A stretch of DNA of 27,498 bases from UBA6176 sp032119375. GTDB taxonomy: Bacteria; Verrucomicrobiota; Verrucomicrobiia; Limisphaerales; UBA9464. The first letter of the stretch is position 1; the number at the start of each line of letters is the position of its first letter. The DNA lies in contig CAYSGH010000061.1 of NCBI GenBank assembly GCA_964430505.1, positions 1 to 27,498 on the forward strand, read 5' to 3'. This document shows, in pieces, positions 16,634 to 24,664 of the stretch. The notes beneath the pieces were generated by a model. That model saw only the letters and a list, made by a program, of their open reading frames with translations, did no database searches and was not told the DNA's origin. The position numbers were made by a program, and so were the translations under genes.

Positions 16634-16948
16634 GTTATGGGTGGGCGTTGCACGCTGGAGCCGTCAGGCAGGGTTACCTGCGGCGGTGTGCGGGCTGAAG
16701 TTGTCGGGGACCCATGGTGGGAGGCCCAAGCTGTCGGTTCTGCGGGACGGGCGCGCTCCCGGCGTTGCGCGATCCACGACGGTGCCGGGAGCACCGCCGA
16801 CTTCGGGACGCGTCGCCTGGGGAGCAAGCTTGCGAAGATTGTTGATGCCGGGGGGCATCGGACAGGTCTATCCAGAATGTCCCGCAATTGCGGTTGGGCG
16901 ATCCGAAAGGGTTGCCCTCTTTTCTTGCCCTGATCCGGCGGGGTGTGT
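16634..16948. other. Non-coding insert between helicase and DUF4391 genes
   Basis: These 315 bases separate genes of a cluster whose next members are spaced 10-16 bases. The stretch contains a perfect 9-bp inverted repeat, GCTCCCGGC (16755-16763) and GCCGGGAGC (16784-16792), and a small hairpin GCAGG/CCTGC (16668-16681). Short open frames exist on both strands (for example 16664-16858 minus) but none resembles a protein family I know. It may be a regulatory region with an internal promoter for DUF4391-mod, or a small inserted repeat element. Confidence 0.5.
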
Positions 16949-19900
16949 TCATGGGGTGCCCTCCTGAATGACAAGGAACGCCACCAGCTCGAAGTCGTCC
17001 AATCCCCGGACGTTGTTGAGGAGGGCCGTGGTTTGGCCGCCGGAGAAGAGGCTGTCGATGTCCCTTTGTTCCTTGATCTCAATCATGGAGCGGATGCCTT
17101 GCTGAAGGAGGTTGGAGTAGGCCGCCATGTCGCGGCCGTCGCGGGTTTGGCGATTGAAGGCTTGGTAGGCTCCGGGGATGGGCTGGTCCTGGTCCTTGCA
17201 GGCGGTGCGGAGGAGGTCGAGGAGGCGCTTGGCCTCGGCATGGGGGACGATGAGTTGTCCGGAGTTGGAGACGTAGAGGAGGTAGTAGGGGTGGAGTCGG
17301 TTGAGTTGGTGGAGATTGACCCCGGGATTGCGGTTGCGGAGGGCGAAGAGGACGCCCGGTGGCAGGCCGCGTTGCGGGTCGGCGGGAACGACGGCGTGCA
17401 TGCCGCTGGGCAGGGAGTCGAGGTCGCCGTGGGCCTTCACGTAGTGGAGCAGGTCCATGCGGAAGTCATTGAGGCCGAGGTCGGTGATGGACACGCCGGT
17501 CTTGAGGTCCTCCATCTCGATGACTTCGTCCTTGAGGCGGCGGAGTTGTTCCTTGCGATAGGAGAGGTCGTTGGAGGTCTGGCTGAGGGGATTGTCGTCG
17601 CCGGTGGCGGTGGCGTCGGCGATGACCATGCGGTTCTCGACACGTTCCTTGAGCCGGATGTATTCGTCGAGGGAGATGTCCGGCCAGTAGTTGACGAGCT
17701 GGATGCAGGCGTTTTGGGAGCCGATGCGGTCGATGCGCCCGAAGCGTTGGATGATGCGGACGGGGTTCCAGTGGATGTCGTAATTAATGAGGTAGTCGCA
17801 GTCCTGGAGGTTTTGGCCCTCGGAGATGCAGTCCGTGCCGATGAGGAGGTCGATCTCGGCGGGTTCGTTGGGAAGGACGACGGCCTTCTCCTTGGAGCGA
17901 GGGGAGAAGAGGGTGAGGAGCGACATGAAGTCATAGGACTTGGCGAGGGTGGACTTTGGGGAGTCGGACCCGGTGACCTTGGCGGCGTGGAGGCGATGGC
18001 TCGACAACAGGTCTTTGGCGAGGTGCTCGAAGAGGTAGTCGGCGGTTTCCGCAAAGGCGGTGAAGACGAGGACCTTGCGGTTCCCGGCGTTGATGGGAGA
18101 CGCGAGCTTGCTGAGGATTTGGGTTTTGAGGTGCTGGAGCTTGGTGTCGTCGGAGGGGGAGATCTTGCGCATCTCGGCGAGCAGGGCGTTGATGAGGGAG
18201 AGGTCGGCGGAGAGGTCATGTTCCCAGGCCGGGATGTCCATGTCGGCGAGGCTGATTTGGACCTTGCCGCCGATGCGCTCGTCCTCCGGGGAGGGGAGAT
18301 CGTCATCGTCCGGTTCGGCGTTGGCGAAGGACGGGGCGATGTCGGAAATGACGGCGTCGCGGCCGGACTTCTTGAAGGCGTCGATTTTGGCGAGGGTGTC
18401 CAGGTGGTTGCCTTGGAGACGTTCGAGGGAGAGGCGGAAGGCGTGGACGGAGCTTTCGAGCCGCTTGAGGAGGTTCACGGTCATGAGCGCCTGGAGGCTT
18501 TGCTCGCGGTCGCGCTGCTTGAGCCGTCCGCCACCGGACTTCACGTCGGTGTCGTAGAGCGCCTCGTATTTGGCGAGGCGGCTTGGGAGGATATAGCCAA
18601 CGGGTGCATAGACGGCCATCTTCAGGATCGAAAGCTGGTTGAAGATGTCATTGAAGCCCACGACGTCGCGCCGGTGGGTGAGGGGGCAGTGATAGGACAG
18701 CGGCTTGAGGCGCTCGGGGAAGTGGCCGATGTCCTGGGTGTTGTAGAAGGTGGTGATGTGCCTGCGTGAACGGGCGATGGTGACGCTGTCGAGGAGCTCG
18801 AAGAAGTCGAAGTCGAGGGCGTTAAGGATGGCGGCCGGGGTCCGTTCTGCCGGGGGGAGTTCGGACCATTGATTGAAGGTGGCCTGGGCCTTGCGGAAGA
18901 CCTCATGGACGTCCTTTCCTGTGCGGAGCTTGGAGGAGAGGTTTTCCGGGTTGCCCTCGTAGGCGAGGGCCAACTGGTTGCGCAGGTCGTTGAAGCGGTT
19001 GTTGACGGGCGTGGCGGAGAGCATGAGGACCTTGGTCTTCACGCCTTGGCGGATGACGGAGTTCATCAGCCTTTGGTATCGGGTCTCGCGGTCCTTGTAG
19101 GCGTCGTTGTTCCGAAAGTTGTGGGACTCGTCGATGACGACGAGGTCATAGTTGCCCCAGTTGATGCGATTGAGGGGGAGGCCGCAGGAGTGGCCGGAGG
19201 TGCGCTGGAGGTCGGTGTGGCACAAAACGTCGTAGGCGAAGCGATCCTTGGCGAAGAGGTTGGTCTTGAGGTTGCCTTTGTAGTTCATCCAGTTGTCCGA
19301 GAGCTTCTTGGGACAAAGGACGAGGACGGACTTGTTGCGAAGCTCGTAGTACTTGATGACGGCGAGGGCGGTGAAGGTCTTACCCAAGCCCACGCTGTCG
19401 GCGAGGATGCAGCCATTGAACGACTCGAGCTTGTTGATGATGCCGGTCGCGGCGTCGCGCTGGAAGTTGTAGAGCTTTTTCCAGACGAGGCTGTCTTGGT
19501 AGCCGGTCAGGTCGTTGGGCAGGACGTCCTCGCTGAGGTCCTCCAGGAATTCGCTGAAGATGTGATAAAGCATCAGGAAGTAGATCCGCTGGGGGGAGTT
19601 TTCCTGATAGACGGAGGCGATGTGCTCGCAGAGTTGGGCGGTGACGTCCTCGAGGCGGTCGTGGTCGTTCCAGATTTGGTCGAAGAGGTTGAGGTAGGTG
19701 GTGGCGAAGGATGGCTCGGTGATTTTGTTGACGAAGTTGGAGACGGCGTTGCCCCTTTGGTAGCCCAGGTCCACGGCCGTAAAGCCGTGGAGGGGCATGT
19801 ACGCGGCCGCCCCGTCGTCATGGCTGACACAGGCGAACTGCTGCATGGGCGCGCGGCCGCGATTGGAACGAAACGTGGCCCGGGCACGCATCCAGTCGGC

Positions 19901-20224
19901 GCACTCCTTGGCGATGGCGCGTTGCGTGAGCTCGTTCCGGAGGCGGATTTCAAACTCGGTCCCGTAAAGGCTTCGCTCGCGCTCGAGCTTGGGAATGTAG
20001 AACTCGCGCCGTTCCTTGCGGGCATGGTCGGTGACCTCGCCGGGGACGAAGGTGGGGGAGGTGAAGATGAACTGGAGGGATTCGACCTTGGAAAGTTCGG
20101 CCTTGAGCGCCTCGAAGGCGTAAATGGAGAAGCATGAGGCGGCGACCTTGAGGCGGGCGCCGGGCCGGAGCATGCCCTTCAAGTCATCACCGAGGAGGCG
20201 AGAGATGTTGTCGAGGATCTCCAT
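16949..20224 (-). CDS. SNF2-type helicase with degenerate PLD-like N-terminus
   Basis: This is a 1091-residue helicase-related protein. Residues 1 to about 170 (LKVAASCFSIYAFEALKAEL, later YMPLHGFTAVDLG) resemble the PLD-like domain that often precedes such helicases, but no H-x-K catalytic motif is visible. The SNF2 core has Walker A ADSVGLGKT (275-283), DESHN (365-369), LSATP (402-406), VLVFTAFAETADYL (718-731), GTDCISEGQNLQDCD (796-810) and QRFGRIDRIGSQN (826-838). A C-terminal extension of about 250 residues is unassigned. It is the first gene of the minus-strand defence locus and probably translocates on or remodels DNA. The ATG at 20224 has no strong ribosome site. It resembles the DISARM class 1 helicase DrmD in general type, but other DISARM genes are missing. 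Confidence 0.9.
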   Translation of the reverse strand: MEILDNISRLLGDDLKGMLRPGARLKVAASCFSIYAFEALKAELSKVESLQFIFTSPTFVPGEVTDHARKERREFYIPKLERERSLYGTEFEIRLRNELTQRAIAKECADWMRARATFRSNRGRAPMQQFACVSHDDGAAAYMPLHGFTAVDLGYQRGNAVSNFVNKITEPSFATTYLNLFDQIWNDHDRLEDVTAQLCEHIASVYQENSPQRIYFLMLYHIFSEFLEDLSEDVLPNDLTGYQDSLVWKKLYNFQRDAATGIINKLESFNGCILADSVGLGKTFTALAVIKYYELRNKSVLVLCPKKLSDNWMNYKGNLKTNLFAKDRFAYDVLCHTDLQRTSGHSCGLPLNRINWGNYDLVVIDESHNFRNNDAYKDRETRYQRLMNSVIRQGVKTKVLMLSATPVNNRFNDLRNQLALAYEGNPENLSSKLRTGKDVHEVFRKAQATFNQWSELPPAERTPAAILNALDFDFFELLDSVTIARSRRHITTFYNTQDIGHFPERLKPLSYHCPLTHRRDVVGFNDIFNQLSILKMAVYAPVGYILPSRLAKYEALYDTDVKSGGGRLKQRDREQSLQALMTVNLLKRLESSVHAFRLSLERLQGNHLDTLAKIDAFKKSGRDAVISDIAPSFANAEPDDDDLPSPEDERIGGKVQISLADMDIPAWEHDLSADLSLINALLAEMRKISPSDDTKLQHLKTQILSKLASPINAGNRKVLVFTAFAETADYLFEHLAKDLLSSHRLHAAKVTGSDSPKSTLAKSYDFMSLLTLFSPRSKEKAVVLPNEPAEIDLLIGTDCISEGQNLQDCDYLINYDIHWNPVRIIQRFGRIDRIGSQNACIQLVNYWPDISLDEYIRLKERVENRMVIADATATGDDNPLSQTSNDLSYRKEQLRRLKDEVIEMEDLKTGVSITDLGLNDFRMDLLHYVKAHGDLDSLPSGMHAVVPADPQRGLPPGVLFALRNRNPGVNLHQLNRLHPYYLLYVSNSGQLIVPHAEAKRLLDLLRTACKDQDQPIPGAYQAFNRQTRDGRDMAAYSNLLQQGIRSMIEIKEQRDIDSLFSGGQTTALLNNVRGLDDFELVAFLVIQEGTP

Positions 20225-20607
20225 GGCTCATGGTTGATGGGAACGCTGCTGGGTGAACGGCACACCTCGACACGTGAGCAACGGTTGGCGGGCCTTCTCG
20301 AACGGGAAGGGATGTCTGGCTGGTATCGATGTGGTGCATGGACCGCGAGGTGCGCTCTGGCCTTCCGACAGGTGGTTATCATGAGCACGGGGCCTATGGC
20401 CAGCGGGCAGTGGGGGCCGAGCCCGCTGCTGAATCCTACGAGCGGGAAGCACGGGTCCGCGACGACAACGACAACGCGGCATCGTCCCGTCCCGTCGCGT
20501 TCGCCGCCAGCCCTGCGGCGTCAGCGGGGAGTTCTCATGGTCGTTGAACCGTCCACCGCCGCGTACGGGCACGCGGCCTCCAGCAAGCCCGCTACCATTT
20601 TCAGCGC
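20225..20607. other. Intergenic region upstream of the defence locus
   Basis: The region lies downstream of the permease gene and upstream of the helicase gene, both on the minus strand, so it should contain the end of one transcript and the promoter of the next. A perfect 7-bp hairpin, GCCGCGT (20558-20564) and ACGCGGC (20571-20577) with a 6-base loop, sits 30 bases after the permease stop but has no T-run. No promoter could be identified confidently. Short open frames here look non-coding. A 15-base sequence at 20579-20593 recurs at 23170-23184. Confidence 0.5.
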
Positions 20608-22038
20608 TCACGCCTCCCCGAATGGCCAGCGGCGGCCCCAGCGCGCCCATCCGAGGAACAACGCCACGCCCGCCGCCAGCGCGCCCATGGCGAACGCCAT
20701 CACCTGCCAGGGCAACGTCCCGAACACGAAGAACCACCCCACGCCCGCCACCATCAGGGGCACGGGATACAGCCACACCCGATAGGGCCGCGGCATGTCG
20801 GGCCGTTGCCGCCGCAGGAGGATCAACGCCCCGATCTGGCCCACGAACTGCACCACGATCCGCAGCGCGATCAACGTGTCCAACACCACCCCGAACCGCA
20901 GGAAGGCACCGCCTATCGCCAGCAGCCCGATCGCCAGCAACGACACGTGCGGGAAGTGCCGCGTCGGGTGCAGCCTTCCAAACACGCCAAGGAACGCGCC
21001 CTCGCGCGCCGCCGCGAACGGGATGCGCGAGTACCCCAGCAGCAACGCGAAGCACGAGCCCACGCACGTCCACAGCACCATCACCGTGAACCACCGCGCC
21101 ACCGCCGGGCCATGCGCCCGCTCCATGAACGTCGAGACCACGTACAACGCCTCCGGATGCTCGGACTCCGGCACCACCGTCCGCCACGGCACCGTCCCCA
21201 TCACCGCGAGGTTCACCCCCACGTACAGCAGCGCCACCACGACGAGGCTCGTCAGCACCGACCGCGGGATCGTGCGGCCCGGGTCCCGGACCTCGTCGCC
21301 CAGGTAGCACACGTCGTAGTAGCCCAGGAAGTCGTACACGCCCGTCCGCGCGGCCGCGCCCAGCCCCATGGCGAAGCCCCAGTTGAAGCGCCATGCATCC
21401 GGCGGGACGTCGAAGGCCACCTTGGCGTCAAACGTCCTCGCGCCCGTCACCAGCACCCCCAGCACCGTCAGCAACACCCCCGCCCACAACACCACCATCA
21501 GGCGACCCACGCCCGAGATCCGCCGGTACAGCAACGCGATCACCCCGAGCCCCAGCACCGCCACCACCAGCCCGCCCCGCCACGTCGGCAACCCATCGTG
21601 GATCACCCCCGGCCACAGGTAGTCCAGGTATCGCAGGAACCCGATGTAGCCCGACGCAATCTCCAGGGGCCCGCTCACGAGCAGTTGGAACAGGAACAAG
21701 AACCCCATCAGGCGCCCCCAACGCCTGGGCCCAAATCCCTCCGTCAGGTAGCGGAACGTCCCCCCGGACCCCGGCATCGACGCCCCCAGCTCCGCCCAGA
21801 TCATCCCGTCGGGCAGCGCGATCAACAGCGCCACAAGCCAGCCCAACATCGACTGCGGCCCGCCCAGCGCGCTCATGAGCGTGGACAGCGTGATGAACGG
21901 GCCGGCCCCCAGCATGTTGGCCATGTTCAGCGCCGTGGCCGGCAGCAGCCCGAGCCGACGTTCCATGGCCGGTCCATTCGTTGCCCCGGCCGCCGCGTTC
22001 GCGTCCATGGCCGCAGGCTCCCTGCTTCGCGCCGCCAT
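20608..22038 (-). CDS. APC-superfamily amino acid permease
   Basis: A 476-residue polytopic inner-membrane protein with about 12 hydrophobic segments. The first (LLPATALNMANMLGAGPFI) carries the Gly-rich unwound helix motif of the amino acid-polyamine-organocation family, and the sixth-helix region (FLGYYDVCYLGDEVRDPGRTIPRS) has the usual acidic and Arg-Thr-Ile-Pro signature. The substrate cannot be told from sequence; an amino acid or amine is likely, taken up by proton symport or exchange. The ATG at 22038 is preceded by GGAGG at seven bases. It follows the LacI-type regulator by 49 bases on the same strand, so the two form an operon and the regulator probably controls the permease. Confidence 0.88.
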   Translation of the reverse strand: MAARSREPAAMDANAAAGATNGPAMERRLGLLPATALNMANMLGAGPFITLSTLMSALGGPQSMLGWLVALLIALPDGMIWAELGASMPGSGGTFRYLTEGFGPRRWGRLMGFLFLFQLLVSGPLEIASGYIGFLRYLDYLWPGVIHDGLPTWRGGLVVAVLGLGVIALLYRRISGVGRLMVVLWAGVLLTVLGVLVTGARTFDAKVAFDVPPDAWRFNWGFAMGLGAAARTGVYDFLGYYDVCYLGDEVRDPGRTIPRSVLTSLVVVALLYVGVNLAVMGTVPWRTVVPESEHPEALYVVSTFMERAHGPAVARWFTVMVLWTCVGSCFALLLGYSRIPFAAAREGAFLGVFGRLHPTRHFPHVSLLAIGLLAIGGAFLRFGVVLDTLIALRIVVQFVGQIGALILLRRQRPDMPRPYRVWLYPVPLMVAGVGWFFVFGTLPWQVMAFAMGALAAGVALFLGWARWGRRWPFGEA

Positions 22039-22087
22039 GGAAAGCCTCCGGAGTGCGACGGCCCACCGGCCCCGCGCGCCCCGGGCC

Positions 22088-23101
22088 CTACTCCTCGGGC
22101 GGCTTGCCCGTGCTGGCGCGCACGACGAGCTCGGCGGGGATGCGGCGCGACGCGGGCCGCCCTTCCTTGAGCCAGGCGAGCATGAGGTCCATGGCGAGGG
22201 CGCCCATGCGCAGCTTGGGCTGGCGGATGGTCGTCAGGGGCACGCGAAAGTGCTCCGCCGTCAGGATGTTTCCAAAGCCCACCAGCGAGACGTCCCTGGG
22301 AATGCGAAAGCCTTGGTTGAGGAGCGCCTCGGCCGCGCCGATCGCGACGAGGTCGTTGACGGCCTGGATGGCCGTTGCGCGCGACTTCTCCTGCATCCAT
22401 TGCAACGCGGCGTGCGTGCCCTCCTCGATGGTGGCGCCCGCGTTGAACACGAGCTGGTCGTCCGGCTCGATCCCCGCCTCGCGCAACGCCTTCCGATACC
22501 CGTGCAGCCGTTCCTGCGCCGACGGCGAAACCTGCGTGCCCGCCAGGAACGCAATCCGCCGATGCCCCTGCTCCAGGAGCAGCCGCGTCGCCGATGCCGA
22601 CGCCGCCAGGTCGTCCGTCTCGACGTTGACGCATCCCTCGCACGACGTCGGCCGGTGCCCCAGCACGACCAGCGGCAGGCCGCGCCGACGGATTTCGTCG
22701 AGGACCGGCGTGGGCCTGGGCAGGCAGGGCACGGGCGACAGGAAGATGCCGTCCACGCCCCGCGCGAGGAACCGGCGCAGCGCGGACTCCTCCCGGTCCG
22801 GGTTGCCCAGGGACTGCGCGAACAAGAGGTCGTAGCCTTGCTCGGCCGCGTTCTGCTCGATGGCGAGCTGCACCCGCGCGTACACGGGATCCGTCGTCGC
22901 CGGGATCACCAGGCCGAACAACCGCGTCGTGCGGCTGCGCAGCCCCGTCGCATAGAGGTTGGGGACGTACCCCATGCGGTCGGCCAACGCCCGGATCCGC
23001 GCCTTGGTCGCCGCCGCCACGTCCGCACGGTCACGGAGCGCCTTGGACACGGTCATGATGGAAACGCCTGCCGCCTCCGCGATCTCCTTGAGTCGTACCA
23101 T
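22088..23101 (-). CDS. LacI-family transcriptional regulator
   Basis: The 337-residue repressor starts with the LacI helix-turn-helix (MVRLKEIAEAAGVSIMTVSKAL, residues 1 to about 22) and a hinge helix region (VPNLYATGLRSRTT). A periplasmic-binding-protein-like effector domain follows, with LFGLVIPATTDPVY, GVDGIFLSPV, HRRIAFLAG, NDLVAIGAAEALL and LTTIRQPKLRMG. The start at ATG 23101 gives the standard family length; an alternative at ATG 23149, with AGGT upstream, would add 16 residues. It is transcribed together with the permease downstream and divergently from the UbiA-like gene. LacI members usually sense sugars or nucleosides; the effector here is unknown. In the 23102-23229 spacer I see only a weak GGAGG/CCTCC inverted repeat and no typical LacI operator. 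Confidence 0.92.
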   Translation of the reverse strand: MVRLKEIAEAAGVSIMTVSKALRDRADVAAATKARIRALADRMGYVPNLYATGLRSRTTRLFGLVIPATTDPVYARVQLAIEQNAAEQGYDLLFAQSLGNPDREESALRRFLARGVDGIFLSPVPCLPRPTPVLDEIRRRGLPLVVLGHRPTSCEGCVNVETDDLAASASATRLLLEQGHRRIAFLAGTQVSPSAQERLHGYRKALREAGIEPDDQLVFNAGATIEEGTHAALQWMQEKSRATAIQAVNDLVAIGAAEALLNQGFRIPRDVSLVGFGNILTAEHFRVPLTTIRQPKLRMGALAMDLMLAWLKEGRPASRRIPAELVVRASTGKPPEE

Positions 23102-23229
23102 GGTTTCTTGCGCCAGCACGGGGAGGTGGTCCCTCCGCTGCCCGGCCATCGTTGGACCTGATTCGCGTTTCCAGCAAGCCCGCTCATGGCCTTGAATCCA
23201 CGGCCCAAAAGCCGGAGCCTGCCCGCCAC

Positions 23230-24093
23230 ATGGAGCCATCCACCAGGCCCGCATGGCGCACGTTGCTCGTCCTGGGGCGCGTCTCGAACCTGCCCACGGT
23301 CTGGAGCAACGCCCTGTGCGGGTGGCTCCTCGGCGGCGGCGGCTCCGTCGGGCGTCTCCTCGCCTTCGCCCTGGCCGCCAGCGCCCTCTACGTCGGCGGC
23401 ATGTACCTCAACGATGCCTTCGACGCCGCCTTCGACCGCCAACATCGTCGCGAGCGCCCCATCCCGTCCGGGGCCATCCGCGAGGCCCTCGTGTGGCAGC
23501 TCGGGGGCGGCCTGTTGCTGTTGGGCACCGTGGCCATGGCCTGCATGGGTTGGTCCACCGCCGTGCTCGCCCTGCTGCTCGTCGGCGCCATCGTCCTCTA
23601 CGACGCCGTGCACAAGGCCGTCGCCTTCTCCCCCGTGATCATGGCGTCCTGCCGCCTCCTGCTCCTCCTCGCCGCCGCCTCCGTCGGGGCCGACGGCGTC
23701 ACGGGCATCGCTCTCTGGGCCTCCCTGGCGCTCGCCGGGTGGATCATCGGCCTCTCCTACATCGCCCGGCGCGAGGCCGTGAAGGGTCCCATGGCCGCAT
23801 GGCCCCTCGCCGCGCTCGCCCTGCCCGTCGTCCTCGCCGTCATCGTCCGCGATGGCGACCATCGGGTCGGCGGCCTCCTGTGGACCTCCGTCCTCGTCGC
23901 CTGGACGGCCCGGTGCCTGCTCCATGTCTTCTCCCGCGAGCATCGCAACCTCGGGCGGGCCGTGTCCGGCCTCCTTGCCGGCATTTGCCTCGTGGACCTC
24001 CTTGCCGCCGGGACGAACGCCACGCACAACGTCGCCTTCCTCGCGTGCTTCGCCGCGTCGCTCCTCCTCCAGCGCTTCGTGCCCGCCACGTGA
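23230..24093 (+). CDS. UbiA-family prenyltransferase
   Basis: A 287-residue integral membrane protein with about eight or nine hydrophobic helices. The first aspartate-rich motif is clear: Asn61-Asp62-x-x-Asp65-x-x-x-Asp69 in YLNDAFDAAFD, followed by RERPIPSG, as in UbiA/MenA-type enzymes that bind prenyl diphosphate through magnesium. A second-motif remnant is YDAVHK in the cytoplasmic loop after the fourth helix. The aromatic acceptor (quinone precursor, heme or other) cannot be told. The ATG at 23230 is chosen because it starts just before the first helix; ribosome-site support is weak, and a TTG at 23152 is the longer option. The shikimate kinase gene starts one base after its stop, so the two are co-translated. 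Confidence 0.87.
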   Translation: MEPSTRPAWRTLLVLGRVSNLPTVWSNALCGWLLGGGGSVGRLLAFALAASALYVGGMYLNDAFDAAFDRQHRRERPIPSGAIREALVWQLGGGLLLLGTVAMACMGWSTAVLALLLVGAIVLYDAVHKAVAFSPVIMASCRLLLLLAAASVGADGVTGIALWASLALAGWIIGLSYIARREAVKGPMAAWPLAALALPVVLAVIVRDGDHRVGGLLWTSVLVAWTARCLLHVFSREHRNLGRAVSGLLAGICLVDLLAAGTNATHNVAFLACFAASLLLQRFVPAT

Positions 24094-24094
24094 C

Positions 24095-24664
24095 ATGACC
24101 CCGGACGCACCCACCGCGCCGCCGCCGCCCCCCCACGAAGGCCCCCATCGCAACGTCGCCCTCATCGGATTCATGGGCGTCGGCAAGACCACCGTCGGGG
24201 CCATCCTCGCCCAGATCCTCGGCTTCGACTTCCTCGACACCGACAAGGTCATCGAGCAACGGCAGGGACGGCGCATCTCCGACATCTTTGCGACCGAGGG
24301 CGAGCCCTTCTTCCGCCAGCTCGAGTCCAGCCTGTGCGCCGAGCTGGAGTCGGCCCAGGGCAAGGTCATCGCCACCGGCGGAGGCCTCCCCGTCAACCCG
24401 GACAACCTCGCCTCCCTCCGTCGCCACGCCCTCGTGGTCTGCCTCTGGGCCTCCCCCGAGGTCATCCATGCCCGGGTCCGCAGCCAGCATCATCGGCCCC
24501 TCCTCCAAACCGAGGATCCGCTTGCTCGCATCCGCGAGCTGCTCGCCCTCCGCACCCCCGCCTACAAGGGCGCCCACCTCATCCTTGGCGTCGATTTCCG
24601 CTCCCCGGCCGAGACCGCCCGGCACATCGCCAACGCCCTCCGCCATGGTGTCGCCGACGCCTGA
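24095..24664 (+). CDS. aroK: Shikimate kinase
   Basis: The 189-residue enzyme phosphorylates shikimate with ATP in the chorismate pathway. Seen are the P-loop GFMGVGKT (25-32), the substrate-binding Asp-Thr-Asp (48-50), a region with GEPFFRQLE carrying the conserved Arg74, the GGG motif (ATGGG, 93-97), and a lid arginine in HHRPLLQ. A proline-rich N-terminal tail of about 17 residues precedes the core. It starts one base after the UbiA-like gene and overlaps the queG start by 20 bases, so all are in one operon. Chorismate also supplies quinone rings, which may explain the link to a UbiA-type gene. Confidence 0.93.
   Translation: MTPDAPTAPPPPPHEGPHRNVALIGFMGVGKTTVGAILAQILGFDFLDTDKVIEQRQGRRISDIFATEGEPFFRQLESSLCAELESAQGKVIATGGGLPVNPDNLASLRRHALVVCLWASPEVIHARVRSQHHRPLLQTEDPLARIRELLALRTPAYKGAHLILGVDFRSPAETARHIANALRHGVADA

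Noticed and set aside
16943..18769. A 608-codon plus-strand frame opposite the helicase gene
   Set aside because: Antisense shadow with low-complexity Glu/Val/Gly-rich product; the helicase motifs are on the minus strand.
9792..20224. A DISARM system
   Set aside because: SNF2 helicase, methyltransferase and PLD protein are present, but no DrmA or DrmB (DUF1998) was seen, and the methyltransferase and Res are clearly type III.
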